Source of the DNA: Agreia sp. COWG
Lineage (GTDB): Bacteria; Actinomycetota; Actinomycetes; Actinomycetales; Microbacteriaceae
Assembly (NCBI RefSeq): GCF_904528075.1
Contig: NZ_LR882035.1
Location: forward strand, 2,480,001 to 2,544,000
Direction: 5' to 3'
DNA length: 64,000 nucleotides
This document shows, one piece after another, positions 51,606-60,025 of the stretch. The notes below the pieces were generated by a model, which saw nothing but the letters and a program-made list of their open reading frames with translations, did no database searches and was not told where the DNA came from. The position numbers were made by a program, and so were the translations under genes. Position 1 is the first letter of the stretch; each line of letters begins with the position of its first letter.

Positions 51606-51968
51606 CTATCCCGGGAGTCCTGGACGTAGGGCTTGTGCTGCTCGATCGAGAGCGTCATCCAAGACGCGGAAATAGGCCCAGCGACCGCGTTGCTCACGCA
51701 TGGCCAGGCCGGCGTCGACGAGTTGCTTCATGTGGTGCGAGACGGTCGGCTGCGACAGTCCGACCGGTTCTGTGAGATCGCAGATGCAGGCCTCCCCGCC
51801 CTCGCTCGCGGCAATGAGGGATAGTAGGCGGATGCGCGTCGGGTCGCCGAGGGCCTTGAATGTGCGGGCGAGCTGTTCAGCTTCTTCCGCACTCAGCACC
51901 CCGCCTGTCACCGGGCTGCAGCACGCAGCGCCAGCCTCGGTCGTGAGCAGGGGAAGAGTGATGGTCAT
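51606..51968 (-). CDS. arsR: ArsR-family arsenic-type repressor
   Basis: A 120-residue winged-helix protein. N-terminal cysteines GAACCSPVTGG and the recognition region ACICDLTEPVGLSQPTVSHH (CxC-type motif plus helix) resemble As(III)-binding ArsR proteins of actinobacteria. It is divergent from the flavoprotein gene; long inverted arms lie between them. It should repress both until arsenite binds. Confidence 0.9.
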   Translation of the reverse strand: MTITLPLLTTEAGAACCSPVTGGVLSAEEAEQLARTFKALGDPTRIRLLSLIAASEGGEACICDLTEPVGLSQPTVSHHMKQLVDAGLAMREQRGRWAYFRVLDDALDRAAQALRPGLPG

Positions 51969-52002
51969 GCCCCGATCTTCTCACGTCGTATTGACATCTG
52001 TC

Positions 52003-52046
52003 GATAGATCGATCAGTCTCGATGCATCGAACATTGTCGATCTATC
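52003..52046. promoter_or_regulatory. ArsR operator region with long inverted arms
   Basis: GATAGATCGA (52003-52012) and TCGATCTATC (52037-52046), perfect 10-bp arms with 24 bases between, next to a TTGACA hexamer (51991-51996). Two ArsR dimers could bind. Confidence 0.65.
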
Positions 52047-52056
52047 AGGAGTTGCC

Positions 52057-53385
52057 ATGCAGAAGAACGAGCTGCCCGTCGTCGTCATCGGGGCCGGACC
52101 ACAGGGTCTCGCCGCTGCCGCGCACCTGGTCGATCGCGGCCAGGCCGTGCTGGTCTTCGAAGCAGGCGAAACCGCAGCTGCAGGGGTTTCGGAGTGGGGG
52201 CACGTGCGGTTGTTCTCGGAGTGGGGTGAGCTTGTTGACGCCGTAGCGGCACGGTTGCTCGGGCCCACCGGCTGGCAGACTCCGACGGCGGGATATCCCA
52301 CGGGTGCGCAGTGGATCAGCGGGTACCTCGCCCCTCTTGCCGCGGTCCTCGGCGAGCACATCCGATACGACTCTCGCGTGGTTGGCGTATCTCGTCGTGG
52401 CCGCGACCGTTTGGTCGACGCGGGCCGGGCAGAGCAGCCCTTCACCGTGCATATCGAAGCTGCCGATGGCACCGAGTACCGGGTGGATGCACGTGCGGTG
52501 ATCGACGCATCCGGCACCTGGTCAAGTCCGAACCCCGCCGGGGCCGATGGATTGCCCGCGCTCGGAGAGAAAGCGGCCGCAGATCTGCTTGACTACCGCA
52601 TCCCGGACTACCGAATGCGGACGGAGTACGAGGGCCGACACAGTGTCGTCGTTGGATCTGGCCACTCGGCAGTCACCTCGGTAATCGCGCTCGGCCGGAT
52701 CGCCCGTCGTGATCCGGCGACGAAGGTCACGTGGGTGCTGCGCCGAGGGGTGGTCGGGAACACCTTCGGCGGGGGTGTGGCTGACGAGCTGCCGGCCCGG
52801 GGTCAGCTGGGCATCACGGCGAAAGAGTTCGTCGACGCGGGCCTGATCGACATGGTGACCGGCTTCCGCGTCGAACAGATCGCCCGTGACGATGACCAGG
52901 CGGTACTCACGAGCGAGGATGGCCGCAGCCTGGCCGCAGCCGATCACGTCGCCGTGCTCACCGGGTTCCGCCCAGACCTCTCGTTCCTGTCGGAGCTGCG
53001 CCTCGAGCTGGATGCGACCCTGCAGGCCCCGATCCGGATCGCGGCGGAAATTGACCCGAATCTGCACTCGTGCGGTTCAGTCGCAGCGACCGGGGCCCGT
53101 GACCTCGCTCAGCCCGAACCCGACTTCTACCTGGTCGGTGCAAAGTCTTATGGGCGCGCCCCGACGTTCTTGGCTATGACCGGGTATGAGCAGGTGCGCT
53201 CCGTCGTGGCTGAGCTGGCCGGTGACCATGAAGCGGCCGCCCGGGTCGAGCTGCAGCTCCCGGATACCGGGGTCTGTGGCGGGGCGGGCTTGTTCGACTC
53301 GACCGGTACCGGGATCGGTGGGAGCTGCTGCGCTCTGCCGGAGAAGCAACTGATCCAGATCGGGCGCGCCCCGGCATCCGTCTAG
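52057..53385 (+). CDS. FAD-dependent oxidoreductase of the arsenic locus (ArsO-like)
   Basis: A 442-residue flavoprotein. FAD motif VVVIGAGPQGLAAAAHLVDR at residues 8-27 and a second dinucleotide fold VVVGSGHSAVTSVIALG near 200. C-terminal cysteines CGGAG and SCCALPEKQ stand out. Flavoproteins of this type are widespread in actinobacterial ars clusters and are usually called ArsO; their reaction is not settled. Start MQKNELP has CAGGAG upstream. It is convergent with arsC (four-base overlap of stops). Confidence 0.85.
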   Translation: MQKNELPVVVIGAGPQGLAAAAHLVDRGQAVLVFEAGETAAAGVSEWGHVRLFSEWGELVDAVAARLLGPTGWQTPTAGYPTGAQWISGYLAPLAAVLGEHIRYDSRVVGVSRRGRDRLVDAGRAEQPFTVHIEAADGTEYRVDARAVIDASGTWSSPNPAGADGLPALGEKAAADLLDYRIPDYRMRTEYEGRHSVVVGSGHSAVTSVIALGRIARRDPATKVTWVLRRGVVGNTFGGGVADELPARGQLGITAKEFVDAGLIDMVTGFRVEQIARDDDQAVLTSEDGRSLAAADHVAVLTGFRPDLSFLSELRLELDATLQAPIRIAAEIDPNLHSCGSVAATGARDLAQPEPDFYLVGAKSYGRAPTFLAMTGYEQVRSVVAELAGDHEAAARVELQLPDTGVCGGAGLFDSTGTGIGGSCCALPEKQLIQIGRAPASV

Positions 53386-53777
53386 CGGGTCAGGAGTTCC
53401 GCCTGGATGCGCGCCGCGACCGCCTCGCGCATCGGGCGCACCGCCGCGGAGTCCCAGGATTCGGGGTTGGGGAACGACCACTCCAGCACTTCACCGCGCG
53501 GTGTCGACGGCAGTGCCAGTCCGGGCTTCATGAGCACCACAATGTCGGCCTCGTCGAGGTCGGCCGGGGTGACGGCGCGCGGCACGTTTCCGGAGATATC
53601 GACTCCGAGCTCCGCGACCGTCGCGGCCACCGCCGGGTTGACGACGTCGGCCGGCGCGAGTCCCGCTGATGTCGCGTTGAACCGGTCGCTGCCGAGGTGG
53701 CGGAGGAGGGCTGCTCCGAGTTGGGAGCGGCCGGCGTTGTGCTGGCAGATGAATAGGACGGTGGGTGTGGCGCTCAT
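53382..53777 (-). CDS. arsC: Arsenate reductase, low-molecular-weight phosphatase type
   Basis: A 131-residue protein with the P-loop FICQHNAGRSQLG (CX5RS; Cys11) and general-acid region DEADIVVLMKP. It reduces arsenate to arsenite using a thiol donor. It sits 14 bases downstream of the ArsR-ArsC fusion in the same direction, so the two are co-expressed. Confidence 0.92.
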   Translation of the reverse strand: MSATPTVLFICQHNAGRSQLGAALLRHLGSDRFNATSAGLAPADVVNPAVAATVAELGVDISGNVPRAVTPADLDEADIVVLMKPGLALPSTPRGEVLEWSFPNPESWDSAAVRPMREAVAARIQAELLTR

Positions 53778-53791
53778 TATTTTTTTCCGGG

Positions 53792-54466
53792 TCAGGATGC
53801 GACGAGGCGGGGCGCCAGGTCGTCGATTCGGTTTTGCAAGTCATCGAGGGCGGCGTCGAATGCGGCATCGGTGCCGATCCGAACAGGGTCAGGGATCGAC
53901 CAATGCGCCCCATCGCGCAGGCCTAATTCTTCGTGCGCGTTGTCGCACACGGTCACCACGAAGTCGCCCGCAGCGAGCACATCAGCCAAAGCTTGGGGTC
54001 GTAGGCCGGGAAGAGTCAACGCGTGGCGGGCGGCCGTGGCGATCGCGCCCGACGCGATCTGCTCGGCCGGATGAGTGCCGGCCGATGCGGCGGGGATGCT
54101 GCTGACTCTGTTCCACAGGGCAACGGCGAGTTGCGAGCGGGCCGAGTTCGCGGTACAGACGAACAGCACCCGTCGCGCCGAACCCACCGCACCAGGCACG
54201 AGACCCTCCAGAGCGTTTTCGGTCAGCCGCACATAGGAGCGCCGCTTGTCCGCCTCCGAGCGGTGCCGGGTGAGCATGCCCACCGACTCAAGCACGTTCA
54301 GGTGGTGGGTGACGAGGTTCGAGCGCATGGTCAACGAGTCGCTGATCTCCGATGGGGCCAGCTCGCCGACGGTCAGCAGGTCGACGATGCGGAGGCGCGC
54401 AGGATCGCTGAGCGCGGCGTGCTTCGCAGCACGCCACTGCAACTCGTCATTTCGCTCAATATTCAT
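53792..54466 (-). CDS. ArsR-ArsC fusion: arsenic repressor fused to arsenate reductase
   Basis: A 224-residue two-domain protein. Residues 1-95 form an ArsR winged helix (KHAALSDPARLRIVDLLTVG, then MRSNLVTHHLNVLESVGMLT). Residues ~98-224 form a low-molecular-weight phosphatase-type reductase with P-loop VLFVCTANSARSQLA. Such fusions are known in actinobacteria and could couple sensing to reduction. The promoter region carries a 9-bp inverted repeat (54474-54506) shared with the divergent aquaporin gene. The free ArsC downstream makes it one of two reductases. Confidence 0.9.
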   Translation of the reverse strand: MNIERNDELQWRAAKHAALSDPARLRIVDLLTVGELAPSEISDSLTMRSNLVTHHLNVLESVGMLTRHRSEADKRRSYVRLTENALEGLVPGAVGSARRVLFVCTANSARSQLAVALWNRVSSIPAASAGTHPAEQIASGAIATAARHALTLPGLRPQALADVLAAGDFVVTVCDNAHEELGLRDGAHWSIPDPVRIGTDAAFDAALDDLQNRIDDLAPRLVAS

Positions 54467-54473
54467 TGTTTCA

Positions 54474-54506
54474 ATCTTGACTGAACTACCCTGCGCGAGT
54501 CAAGAT
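54474..54506. promoter_or_regulatory. Operator between the ArsR-ArsC fusion and aquaporin genes
   Basis: ATCTTGACT (54474-54482) and AGTCAAGAT (54498-54506), perfect 9-bp arms with 15 bases between. Only 50 bases separate the divergent starts, so one bound repressor would control both. Confidence 0.7.
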
Positions 54507-54515
54507 GAGGTCGAC

Positions 54516-55271
54516 ATGAAAACCTCGCAACCCCACACCCCGCACTTTCGGCCGCATCTGGCGCGCCGGGTCGCTGCCGAATTCGTGGGCACCGCGCTGC
54601 TGGTGACCGTGGTTGTGGGATCCGGGATCGCCGCGCAGCAACTCTCGCCCCGCGACGTCGGCCTGCAGCTGCTCGAGAACAGCATCGCGACCGCCCTCGG
54701 CCTGGCCGTGTTGATCCTGATGCTCGGCCCGGCGTCGGGTGCGCACTTCAACCCCGTCGTCTCGCTGGTTGATTGGCTCATCGGTCGCCGCACGAAGACC
54801 GGATTACCGACCAGAGACCTTGCCCCGTATCTGTTGGCGCAGATCGGAGGAAGCATCACGGGCACACTTTTGGCCGGCATCATGTTCGACACCGCGCCCG
54901 CCTTCTCGACCACCGTCCGGGCATCGGGCGGGCACCTGGTGGGCGAGGTCGTGGCCACGGCGGGCTTGGTGCTGCTGATCTTCGCTCTCGCCCACACCGG
55001 TAAGGGTCACGTCACCGCGGCCGCGGTCGGTGTGTATATCGGGGCGGCGTACTGGTTCACCAGCTCGACGTCGTTCGCGAACCCCGCCGTGACGATCGCC
55101 CGCATGTTCACCGACACCTTTGCCGGCATCGCTCCGGCATCCGTCGCCCCGTTCATCCTGGCGCAGCTGCTCGGCGGAGCCCTGGGGCTCGGTCTGCTGT
55201 TTGTGTTCTACCCGGCCGCCACCCACACCGCTCGCGATGTCGTTGTTCCTCATCCTGTCAAAGCCCACTGA
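54516..55271 (+). CDS. Aquaporin/aquaglyceroporin (AqpS-like) of the arsenic locus
   Basis: A 251-residue six-helix channel with both NPA-type boxes: GAHFNPVVSL (NPV) and FANPAVTIAR (NPA). In Sinorhizobium an aquaglyceroporin, AqpS, replaces the ArsB pump and lets arsenite made by ArsC flow out. No ArsB or Acr3 gene is in the window, so the same arrangement is likely here. ATG 54516 has GAGG upstream. It is followed after 15 bases by an FAD/CoA-disulfide reductase-like gene. Confidence 0.9.
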   Translation: MKTSQPHTPHFRPHLARRVAAEFVGTALLVTVVVGSGIAAQQLSPRDVGLQLLENSIATALGLAVLILMLGPASGAHFNPVVSLVDWLIGRRTKTGLPTRDLAPYLLAQIGGSITGTLLAGIMFDTAPAFSTTVRASGGHLVGEVVATAGLVLLIFALAHTGKGHVTAAAVGVYIGAAYWFTSSTSFANPAVTIARMFTDTFAGIAPASVAPFILAQLLGGALGLGLLFVFYPAATHTARDVVVPHPVKAH

Positions 55272-55286
55272 AAGGCACCCATCCTC

Positions 55287-56681
55287 ATGCATCTTGTAGC
55301 AATCGGCGGAAGCGACGCCGGAATCTCCACCGCACTCCGCGCCCGCGAACTTGACCCCAGCGTTGACGTGACCGTCGTCGTCGCGGACTCCTACCCCAAC
55401 TTCTCCATCTGCGGGATTCCGTACTACTTCTCCCGCGAGGTGAACCCGTGGCAGTCCCTCGCACACCGCACCCACGCGGACCTGGAAGCGACCGGTATGC
55501 AGCTCCGGCTCGACACCCTCGCCACCGGCATCGACGTCGCCGGCCAACAGCTCACCGTTCGGGACGCGAACGGGCAGGAATCGACCATCGCGTACGACGA
55601 GCTGATGGTCGGCACCGGAGCATCCCCGTCGACCGCGGGCATCGCCGGCGTCGGCCCCGGCGGGCTCGGCCCAGACGACGGTGTGCACGTGCTGCACTCA
55701 ATGGGCGACACCTTCACCCTCGAGCGCTACCTCGACGGGCACCAGCCCGAAACCGCGATCATCGTCGGCGCCGGCTACGTCGGCCTCGAAATGGCCGAAG
55801 CCCTCACCATCCGCGGCCTCCGCGTGACACAGCTACAGCGCGGCCCCGAAGTGCTCTCCACCCTCGACCCCGAACTCGGCTCCCTCGTCCACGACGAACT
55901 CGCCCGACACGGCGTCGACGTCGTCACCAACGCCCGCGTCGAAGCCATCACCCGCACGGACGGCCGCCTCACCGTGACCGGCTCCGAAAACGGCCAGGGC
56001 TACGCCCGTAACGCGGACGTTGTTCTCCTGGTCGTCGGCGTCCGCCCGAACACCAGCCTGCTTACCGGCGCCGGAGCTACCACCGGGCCCGGGGGCGCTG
56101 TCGTCGTCGACGAGCAGATGCGCACCGGCCTGCCCCACGTGTTTGCTGCAGGTGACGGTGTGGTCACCCACCACCGTCTTCTCGGTATCACCTACCTCCC
56201 GCTCGGCACAACCGCGCACAAGCAGGGCCGCGTCGCCGGAGAAAACGCGATCGGCGGCAACACGCGTTTTGCTGGCAGCCTCGGAACTCAGGTGGTGAAA
56301 GTCTTCGACCTCGTAGCCGCCCGTACCGGCCTCCGGGACCATGAGGCCATCGCTGCCGGCTTCACACCTCTCAGTGGCACCGCAATCGCGGATGACCACA
56401 AGGCGTACTACCCGGGATCGAAACCGCTCAGCATCCGCATCACCGGCGACGCTGACACCGGGCTCCTGCTCGGGGCGCAACTCGTCGGAGCGCGCGGCGC
56501 CGAAATCGCCAAACGCGTCGACACCTACGCCACCGCCCTGCACCACAGCATGACCGTCGACGCGATGAGCGACCTCGACCTCTCCTACACGCCCCCGCTC
56601 GGCTCACCATGGGATGCCGTCCAGGTCGCCACCCAAGCATGGACCCGAGAGCTCCGAGCCACGACCCTAGCCCGGACCTAA
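55287..56681 (+). CDS. CoA-disulfide reductase-like FAD oxidoreductase
   Basis: A 464-residue pyridine-nucleotide disulfide oxidoreductase. FAD fold MHLVAIGGSDAGISTALRAR, active-site Cys in NFSICGIPYYFSREV (the single-Cys pattern of CoA-disulfide reductases), NAD fold AIIVGAGYVGLEMAEALTIR, and the C-terminal interface domain. It probably regenerates a thiol or detoxifies persulfide for arsenate reduction. Co-directional with the aquaporin gene. Name is by family only. Confidence 0.88.
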   Translation: MHLVAIGGSDAGISTALRARELDPSVDVTVVVADSYPNFSICGIPYYFSREVNPWQSLAHRTHADLEATGMQLRLDTLATGIDVAGQQLTVRDANGQESTIAYDELMVGTGASPSTAGIAGVGPGGLGPDDGVHVLHSMGDTFTLERYLDGHQPETAIIVGAGYVGLEMAEALTIRGLRVTQLQRGPEVLSTLDPELGSLVHDELARHGVDVVTNARVEAITRTDGRLTVTGSENGQGYARNADVVLLVVGVRPNTSLLTGAGATTGPGGAVVVDEQMRTGLPHVFAAGDGVVTHHRLLGITYLPLGTTAHKQGRVAGENAIGGNTRFAGSLGTQVVKVFDLVAARTGLRDHEAIAAGFTPLSGTAIADDHKAYYPGSKPLSIRITGDADTGLLLGAQLVGARGAEIAKRVDTYATALHHSMTVDAMSDLDLSYTPPLGSPWDAVQVATQAWTRELRATTLART

Positions 56682-56708
56682 CAGCGGCAGTCAGAAACCC
56701 CCGATATT

Positions 56709-56793
56709 GCGCAGGACCAGAGGAAGCCGGATACTGGTCCTGCGCCTTTGTTGCGCGGAAAAACCTTGGTCGGCCATCGAGCCGGCCTTTTTT
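56709..56793 (+). ncRNA. Structured RNA element with terminator, copy 1
   Basis: Starts 28 bases after the oxidoreductase stop. P1: GCGCAGGACCAG / CTGGTCCTGCGC, 12 perfect pairs and a 13-base loop. The 3' GCGC of P1 can instead pair with GCGC at 56753-56756. P3: GGTCGGC-CATCGA-GCCGGCC followed by TTTTTT, a terminator. A second copy at 58292 shows compensatory changes, so the structure is selected. Confidence 0.6.
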
Positions 56794-56820
56794 GTTCCCG
56801 GCTCAACCACAGATCAGCGG

Positions 56821-57105
56821 AGAACCGTTCGCAGTATCGGGCGCCGCCTCATGGATGGCATCGAACCCGAGCTCGTCGAGCGAGCGCGGCACACGATCGA
56901 ACACACCCCGGGGTTTCTTGCCGTGCCTTCATTGCAGCTGCGATGGGTCGGCCACCGACTCCAGGGCGCTGCCACGATAGCTGTCGCTGACATGCCGATC
57001 TCAGCCGCCGAAACGATCGTGCACGACATCAGGCACGAGATCTCACATACCCTTCCGAACCTGGATCATCTGACCATCTCGACGACAGTGGAGATCACGA
57101 GGTAA
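56821..57105 (+). pseudogene. Duplicated 3' fragment of a CDF metal transporter
   Basis: Encodes RTVRSIGRRLMDGIEPELVE through to TISTTVEITR, about 94 residues nearly identical to the C-terminal cytoplasmic domain of the CDF gene at 58985-60025 (opposite strand). Without the membrane domain and with no start of its own it is a fragment left by duplication or recombination. Confidence 0.85.
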
Positions 57106-57189
57106 GGTTCGTGGATCCAATTTGGTCGATAGCCCTCAGCGCAGCCAGCAGCGTCCTGCTGCGGTCTCAGTCTCACATTTGAGGCGATT

Positions 57190-58152
57190 ATGCTGCCTCT
57201 CGTGATGACCACCAACGTGCTGGGACTGGTCCCAGCGTCGATTCCAAGCCCGCCGCCGGAATGGGCCTCGTTCTCTTTGGGCCCGTTGACCGTTCACGTG
57301 TACGCGCTGTGCATTCTCAGCGGCATTGTGGCTGCCCTATTTATTACCCAGCGGCGGCTCTCTGCCCGAGGTGCAGGGAACGGGGTCGTGCTCGACATCA
57401 TCATGTGGGCCGTACCGATCGGCATTGTGGGTGCACGTTTTTACCATGTGTTCACTCACCTCGGCGACTACTTCTACCCGGACGCGAACTTGTGGTTGGT
57501 ATTCGCCATCTGGGACGGCGGCAACGCCCTCTACGGTTCGCTGCTGGGCGGGGCAGTCGGCGCCTACATCGGGTGTCGGCGACACAACATCCGCTTCTGG
57601 TCTTTCGCCGACGCCGTCGCCCCGGCTTTGCTCGTAGCCCAGTCGTTGGGACGCATCGGAAACTACTTCAACCACGAATTGTTCGGGCTCCCGACCACGC
57701 TGCCGTGGGGGCTAGAAATCTTGCCGACCGACACAATGTTCCCGGACGGTCTGCCGGCCGGGACCCTGTTCCACCCGCTGTTCCTCTACGAGATCATCTG
57801 GAACCTGACCGGATTCGCCGTCCTCCTCCTGCTTGAGCGCCGACTTGCCCTCCGCTGGGGCCGCACTCTCGGCCTTTACCTCGTCTGGTATGGACTCGGC
57901 CGCAGCTGGCTCGAAGCGATTCGCATCGACCCGACCAGCGATGGGTTCCTTGGGATCCCTGCAAACATCTGGGCATCCTTCGCTGCCATCGCTGTCGGCA
58001 CGATCATCTTCATCATCCAAGGCCGACGCCACCCCGAGACCGAAAAGTCCATCTTCCGAGTTGAACCCGCGCTGGCTACAAGCGACACGGACCCCGCCGC
58101 AGAAGCCTCACCGCGAAAATTCGGCACTGACACTCACATCCTCAGGCCCTAA
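57190..58152 (+). CDS. lgt: Prolipoprotein diacylglyceryl transferase
   Basis: A 320-residue membrane protein with about seven hydrophobic segments. Lgt signature AQSLGRIGNYFNHELFGLP (Arg and Asn essential), plus HVYALCILSGIVAAL with the conserved His and YLVWYGLGRSWLEAIR. It attaches diacylglycerol to lipobox cysteines. Start ATG 57190 after GAGGCG; ATG 57205 is an alternative. Its place in a metal island suggests an accessory copy. It may cooperate with the accessory LspA at 44479. Confidence 0.92.
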   Translation: MLPLVMTTNVLGLVPASIPSPPPEWASFSLGPLTVHVYALCILSGIVAALFITQRRLSARGAGNGVVLDIIMWAVPIGIVGARFYHVFTHLGDYFYPDANLWLVFAIWDGGNALYGSLLGGAVGAYIGCRRHNIRFWSFADAVAPALLVAQSLGRIGNYFNHELFGLPTTLPWGLEILPTDTMFPDGLPAGTLFHPLFLYEIIWNLTGFAVLLLLERRLALRWGRTLGLYLVWYGLGRSWLEAIRIDPTSDGFLGIPANIWASFAAIAVGTIIFIIQGRRHPETEKSIFRVEPALATSDTDPAAEASPRKFGTDTHILRP

Positions 58153-58291
58153 ACCGCATACCCAAGTGACGGAGTATCTCCTGTGGCAACTCCCGCCTGG
58201 TAGATGCGTTCGATGTCTGCCCCAGCCGGTGGTGCGCATGGGGCGGAGGTTCACCGACTCGCTCGGGTCGGGCGAGTTTGAATCGGCTATT

Positions 58292-58375
58292 GCGTGAGAC
58301 CAGAAAGGGACGCATACTGGTGTCACGCCTTTTGTGCGTGGAAAAACCTGGTCGGCCATCGTGCCGGCCTTTTTT
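58292..58375 (+). ncRNA. Structured RNA element with terminator, copy 2
   Basis: P1: GCGTGAGACCAG / CTGGTGTCACGC (11 of 12 pairs, 13-base loop ending ATA as in copy 1). Alternative hairpin CACGC-CTTTTGT-GCGTG. P3: GGTCGGC-CATCGT-GCCGGCC then TTTTTT. Relative to copy 1 the stem bases changed on both sides (GCGCAGG to GCGTGAG), keeping pairing. Confidence 0.6.
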
Positions 58376-58487
58376 GTGCCCTCCCGGCCGCACGTCGACG
58401 GCGCAGAGAACCTGCTCAAGATGTTTGACTTCACGGCGCTGCCACCCCTCCAGCCACAATGAGCCGATTGGTCATCGACGATCACCC

Positions 58488-58509
58488 GCCGGCCGATGCC
58501 GGCTTTTTT
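58488..58509 (+). terminator. Rho-independent terminator
   Basis: GCCGGC-CGAT-GCCGGC followed by TTTTTT. Confidence 0.8.
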
Positions 58510-58661
58510 GTGCCCGGCCGGGCTATGAGCAATCTGATGCTCCCTGGCCCCCTCCTTGCTAGCCACCGCTCCTTTCTGGTCGTTGGCTTCTCAGCTCACC
58601 TCGCCACTCGGCGAGGTGCCATCAGGGCGCGTTCGCGCGTCCGTTCTCGCGGAGGTCTCGC

Positions 58662-58853
58662 ATGACGAACCTGCTGCCCGAGTCCACGGAGGAGGTGAAC
58701 CTTTTGATCGCTTTTGTCAGCGCAACTCCCCAGCTGTTGACGATTGTTGTCTTTGCCCCACTTGTCTATGTCGTCGTCTTCGGTAAGAGCAACAAACCGG
58801 CTAAGCGCATCGAGAAGTTCATCAAGTCGTGGAACCGCACGCCCAAGGCGTAG
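58662..58853 (+). CDS. Small single-pass membrane protein (63 aa)
   Basis: Starts MTNLLPESTEEVNLLIAFVS after CGGAGG; hydrophobic segment ~residues 14-41 (TPQLLTIVVFAPLVYVVVFG), then a basic tail KSNKPAKRIEKFIKSWNRTP. No family recognised. It stands alone between terminators and the convergent CDF gene. Confidence 0.6.
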   Translation: MTNLLPESTEEVNLLIAFVSATPQLLTIVVFAPLVYVVVFGKSNKPAKRIEKFIKSWNRTPKA

Positions 58854-58984
58854 CGCAACTCGAAAAAGCACCCTCCTCCGCGAGGGGAGAGCTCTGTCCA
58901 AAAACGTCTCGAAAAGCAATTGCTTTGCAAGACGCCAGGTTGAGGGGTTGAGGACTATCGACCACATCGGATCCAGGTCCTGCC

Positions 58985-60025
58985 CTACGAGCCTCCTACT
59001 GTCGTGGAGATAGTCAGCGAATCGAGGTTAGGGAGTGCATGCGAAACCTCGCGCCTGATGTCATGCACGATCGTTTCGGCGGCTGAGATCGGCATATCGG
59101 CGACAGCTACCGTTGCGGCGCCCTGGAGTCGGTGGCCGACCCATCGCAGCTGCAACGACGGCACGGCGAGAACCCCCGGGGTGCGTTCGATCGCGTGCCG
59201 CGCTCGCTCGACGAGCTCGGGTTCGATGCCATCCATGAGGCGGCGCCCGATGCTTCGAACGGTTCCCCAGAGAAGCACGATGATGGCGGCTGAGATGAGT
59301 AGTCCGACGATGGGGTCAGCGAGCGGGAATCCGAGCATGACGCCGAATCCGCCGAGGACGACGGCGAGCGAGGTGAAGCCGTCGATACGCGCGTGCACAC
59401 CGTCTGCCACGAGTGCGGCGGAGCCGATCTTCTGGCCGACCCGGATTCGATACATGGCGACGATCTCGTTGCCGACGAAGCCGATGAAGCCCGCGGCGAT
59501 GACCCACCCCAGGTTGTGGAGCGGTTGCGGATTGAAAATGCGTTCGATCGATTGATAGGCGGCGACGATCGCTGATAGCGCGACCACGGCGATGATGAAC
59601 AGGCCCGCGAGGTCCTCGGCCCTTCCGAAGCCGTAGGTGTAGTGCTTGGTGGCGACCCGTCGGCCAAGCACGAACGCGACCCACAACGGGACCGCGGTGA
59701 GTGCGTCGGAGAAGTTGTGGACGGTGTCTGCGAGCAGGGCGACCGACCCGCTGATGATCACGACGACGAGCTGCAGGATCGTCGTGCCAAGCAGAACGAA
59801 CAGACTGATTTTCAGCGCCCGCACACCCTGAGTGCTGGCCTCAAGGGCGTCGTCGATGGAGTCGGCGGCATCGTGGCTATGGGGCACGAAAAGGCCGTAG
59901 AGAAAACCCTTGATACCGGTCGGATGTGAATGATCGTGATCGTGATCGTGGCCGGCGGGCTCATGGTGTTCGTGCCGAGTCGGCTCTTCGTGTCCGTGGT
60001 CGTGGTGGGTATGTGGTGTGTTCAC
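58985..60025 (-). CDS. CDF-family cation efflux transporter
   Basis: A 346-residue membrane protein. The N-terminus is extremely His-rich (HTHHDHGHEEPTRHEHHEPA and a following DHDHDHSH), a metal-binding tail. Six membrane segments; the metal site is recognisable as ADTVHNFSDA and ALVADGVHARIDG. A cytoplasmic C-terminal ferredoxin-like domain follows (LAVPSLQLRWVGHRLQGAAT). It exports Zn, Co, Cd or similar ions. GTG start overlaps the upstream ArsR-type regulator gene by four bases (GTGA). Confidence 0.92.
   Translation of the reverse strand: MNTPHTHHDHGHEEPTRHEHHEPAGHDHDHDHSHPTGIKGFLYGLFVPHSHDAADSIDDALEASTQGVRALKISLFVLLGTTILQLVVVIISGSVALLADTVHNFSDALTAVPLWVAFVLGRRVATKHYTYGFGRAEDLAGLFIIAVVALSAIVAAYQSIERIFNPQPLHNLGWVIAAGFIGFVGNEIVAMYRIRVGQKIGSAALVADGVHARIDGFTSLAVVLGGFGVMLGFPLADPIVGLLISAAIIVLLWGTVRSIGRRLMDGIEPELVERARHAIERTPGVLAVPSLQLRWVGHRLQGAATVAVADMPISAAETIVHDIRREVSHALPNLDSLTISTTVGGS

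Larger units (their letters stand above)
58153..58661. other. Intergenic with structured RNA and terminators
   Basis: Holds the second structured RNA copy (58292-58375) and an additional terminator at 58488-58509. No gene seen. Confidence 0.5.
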
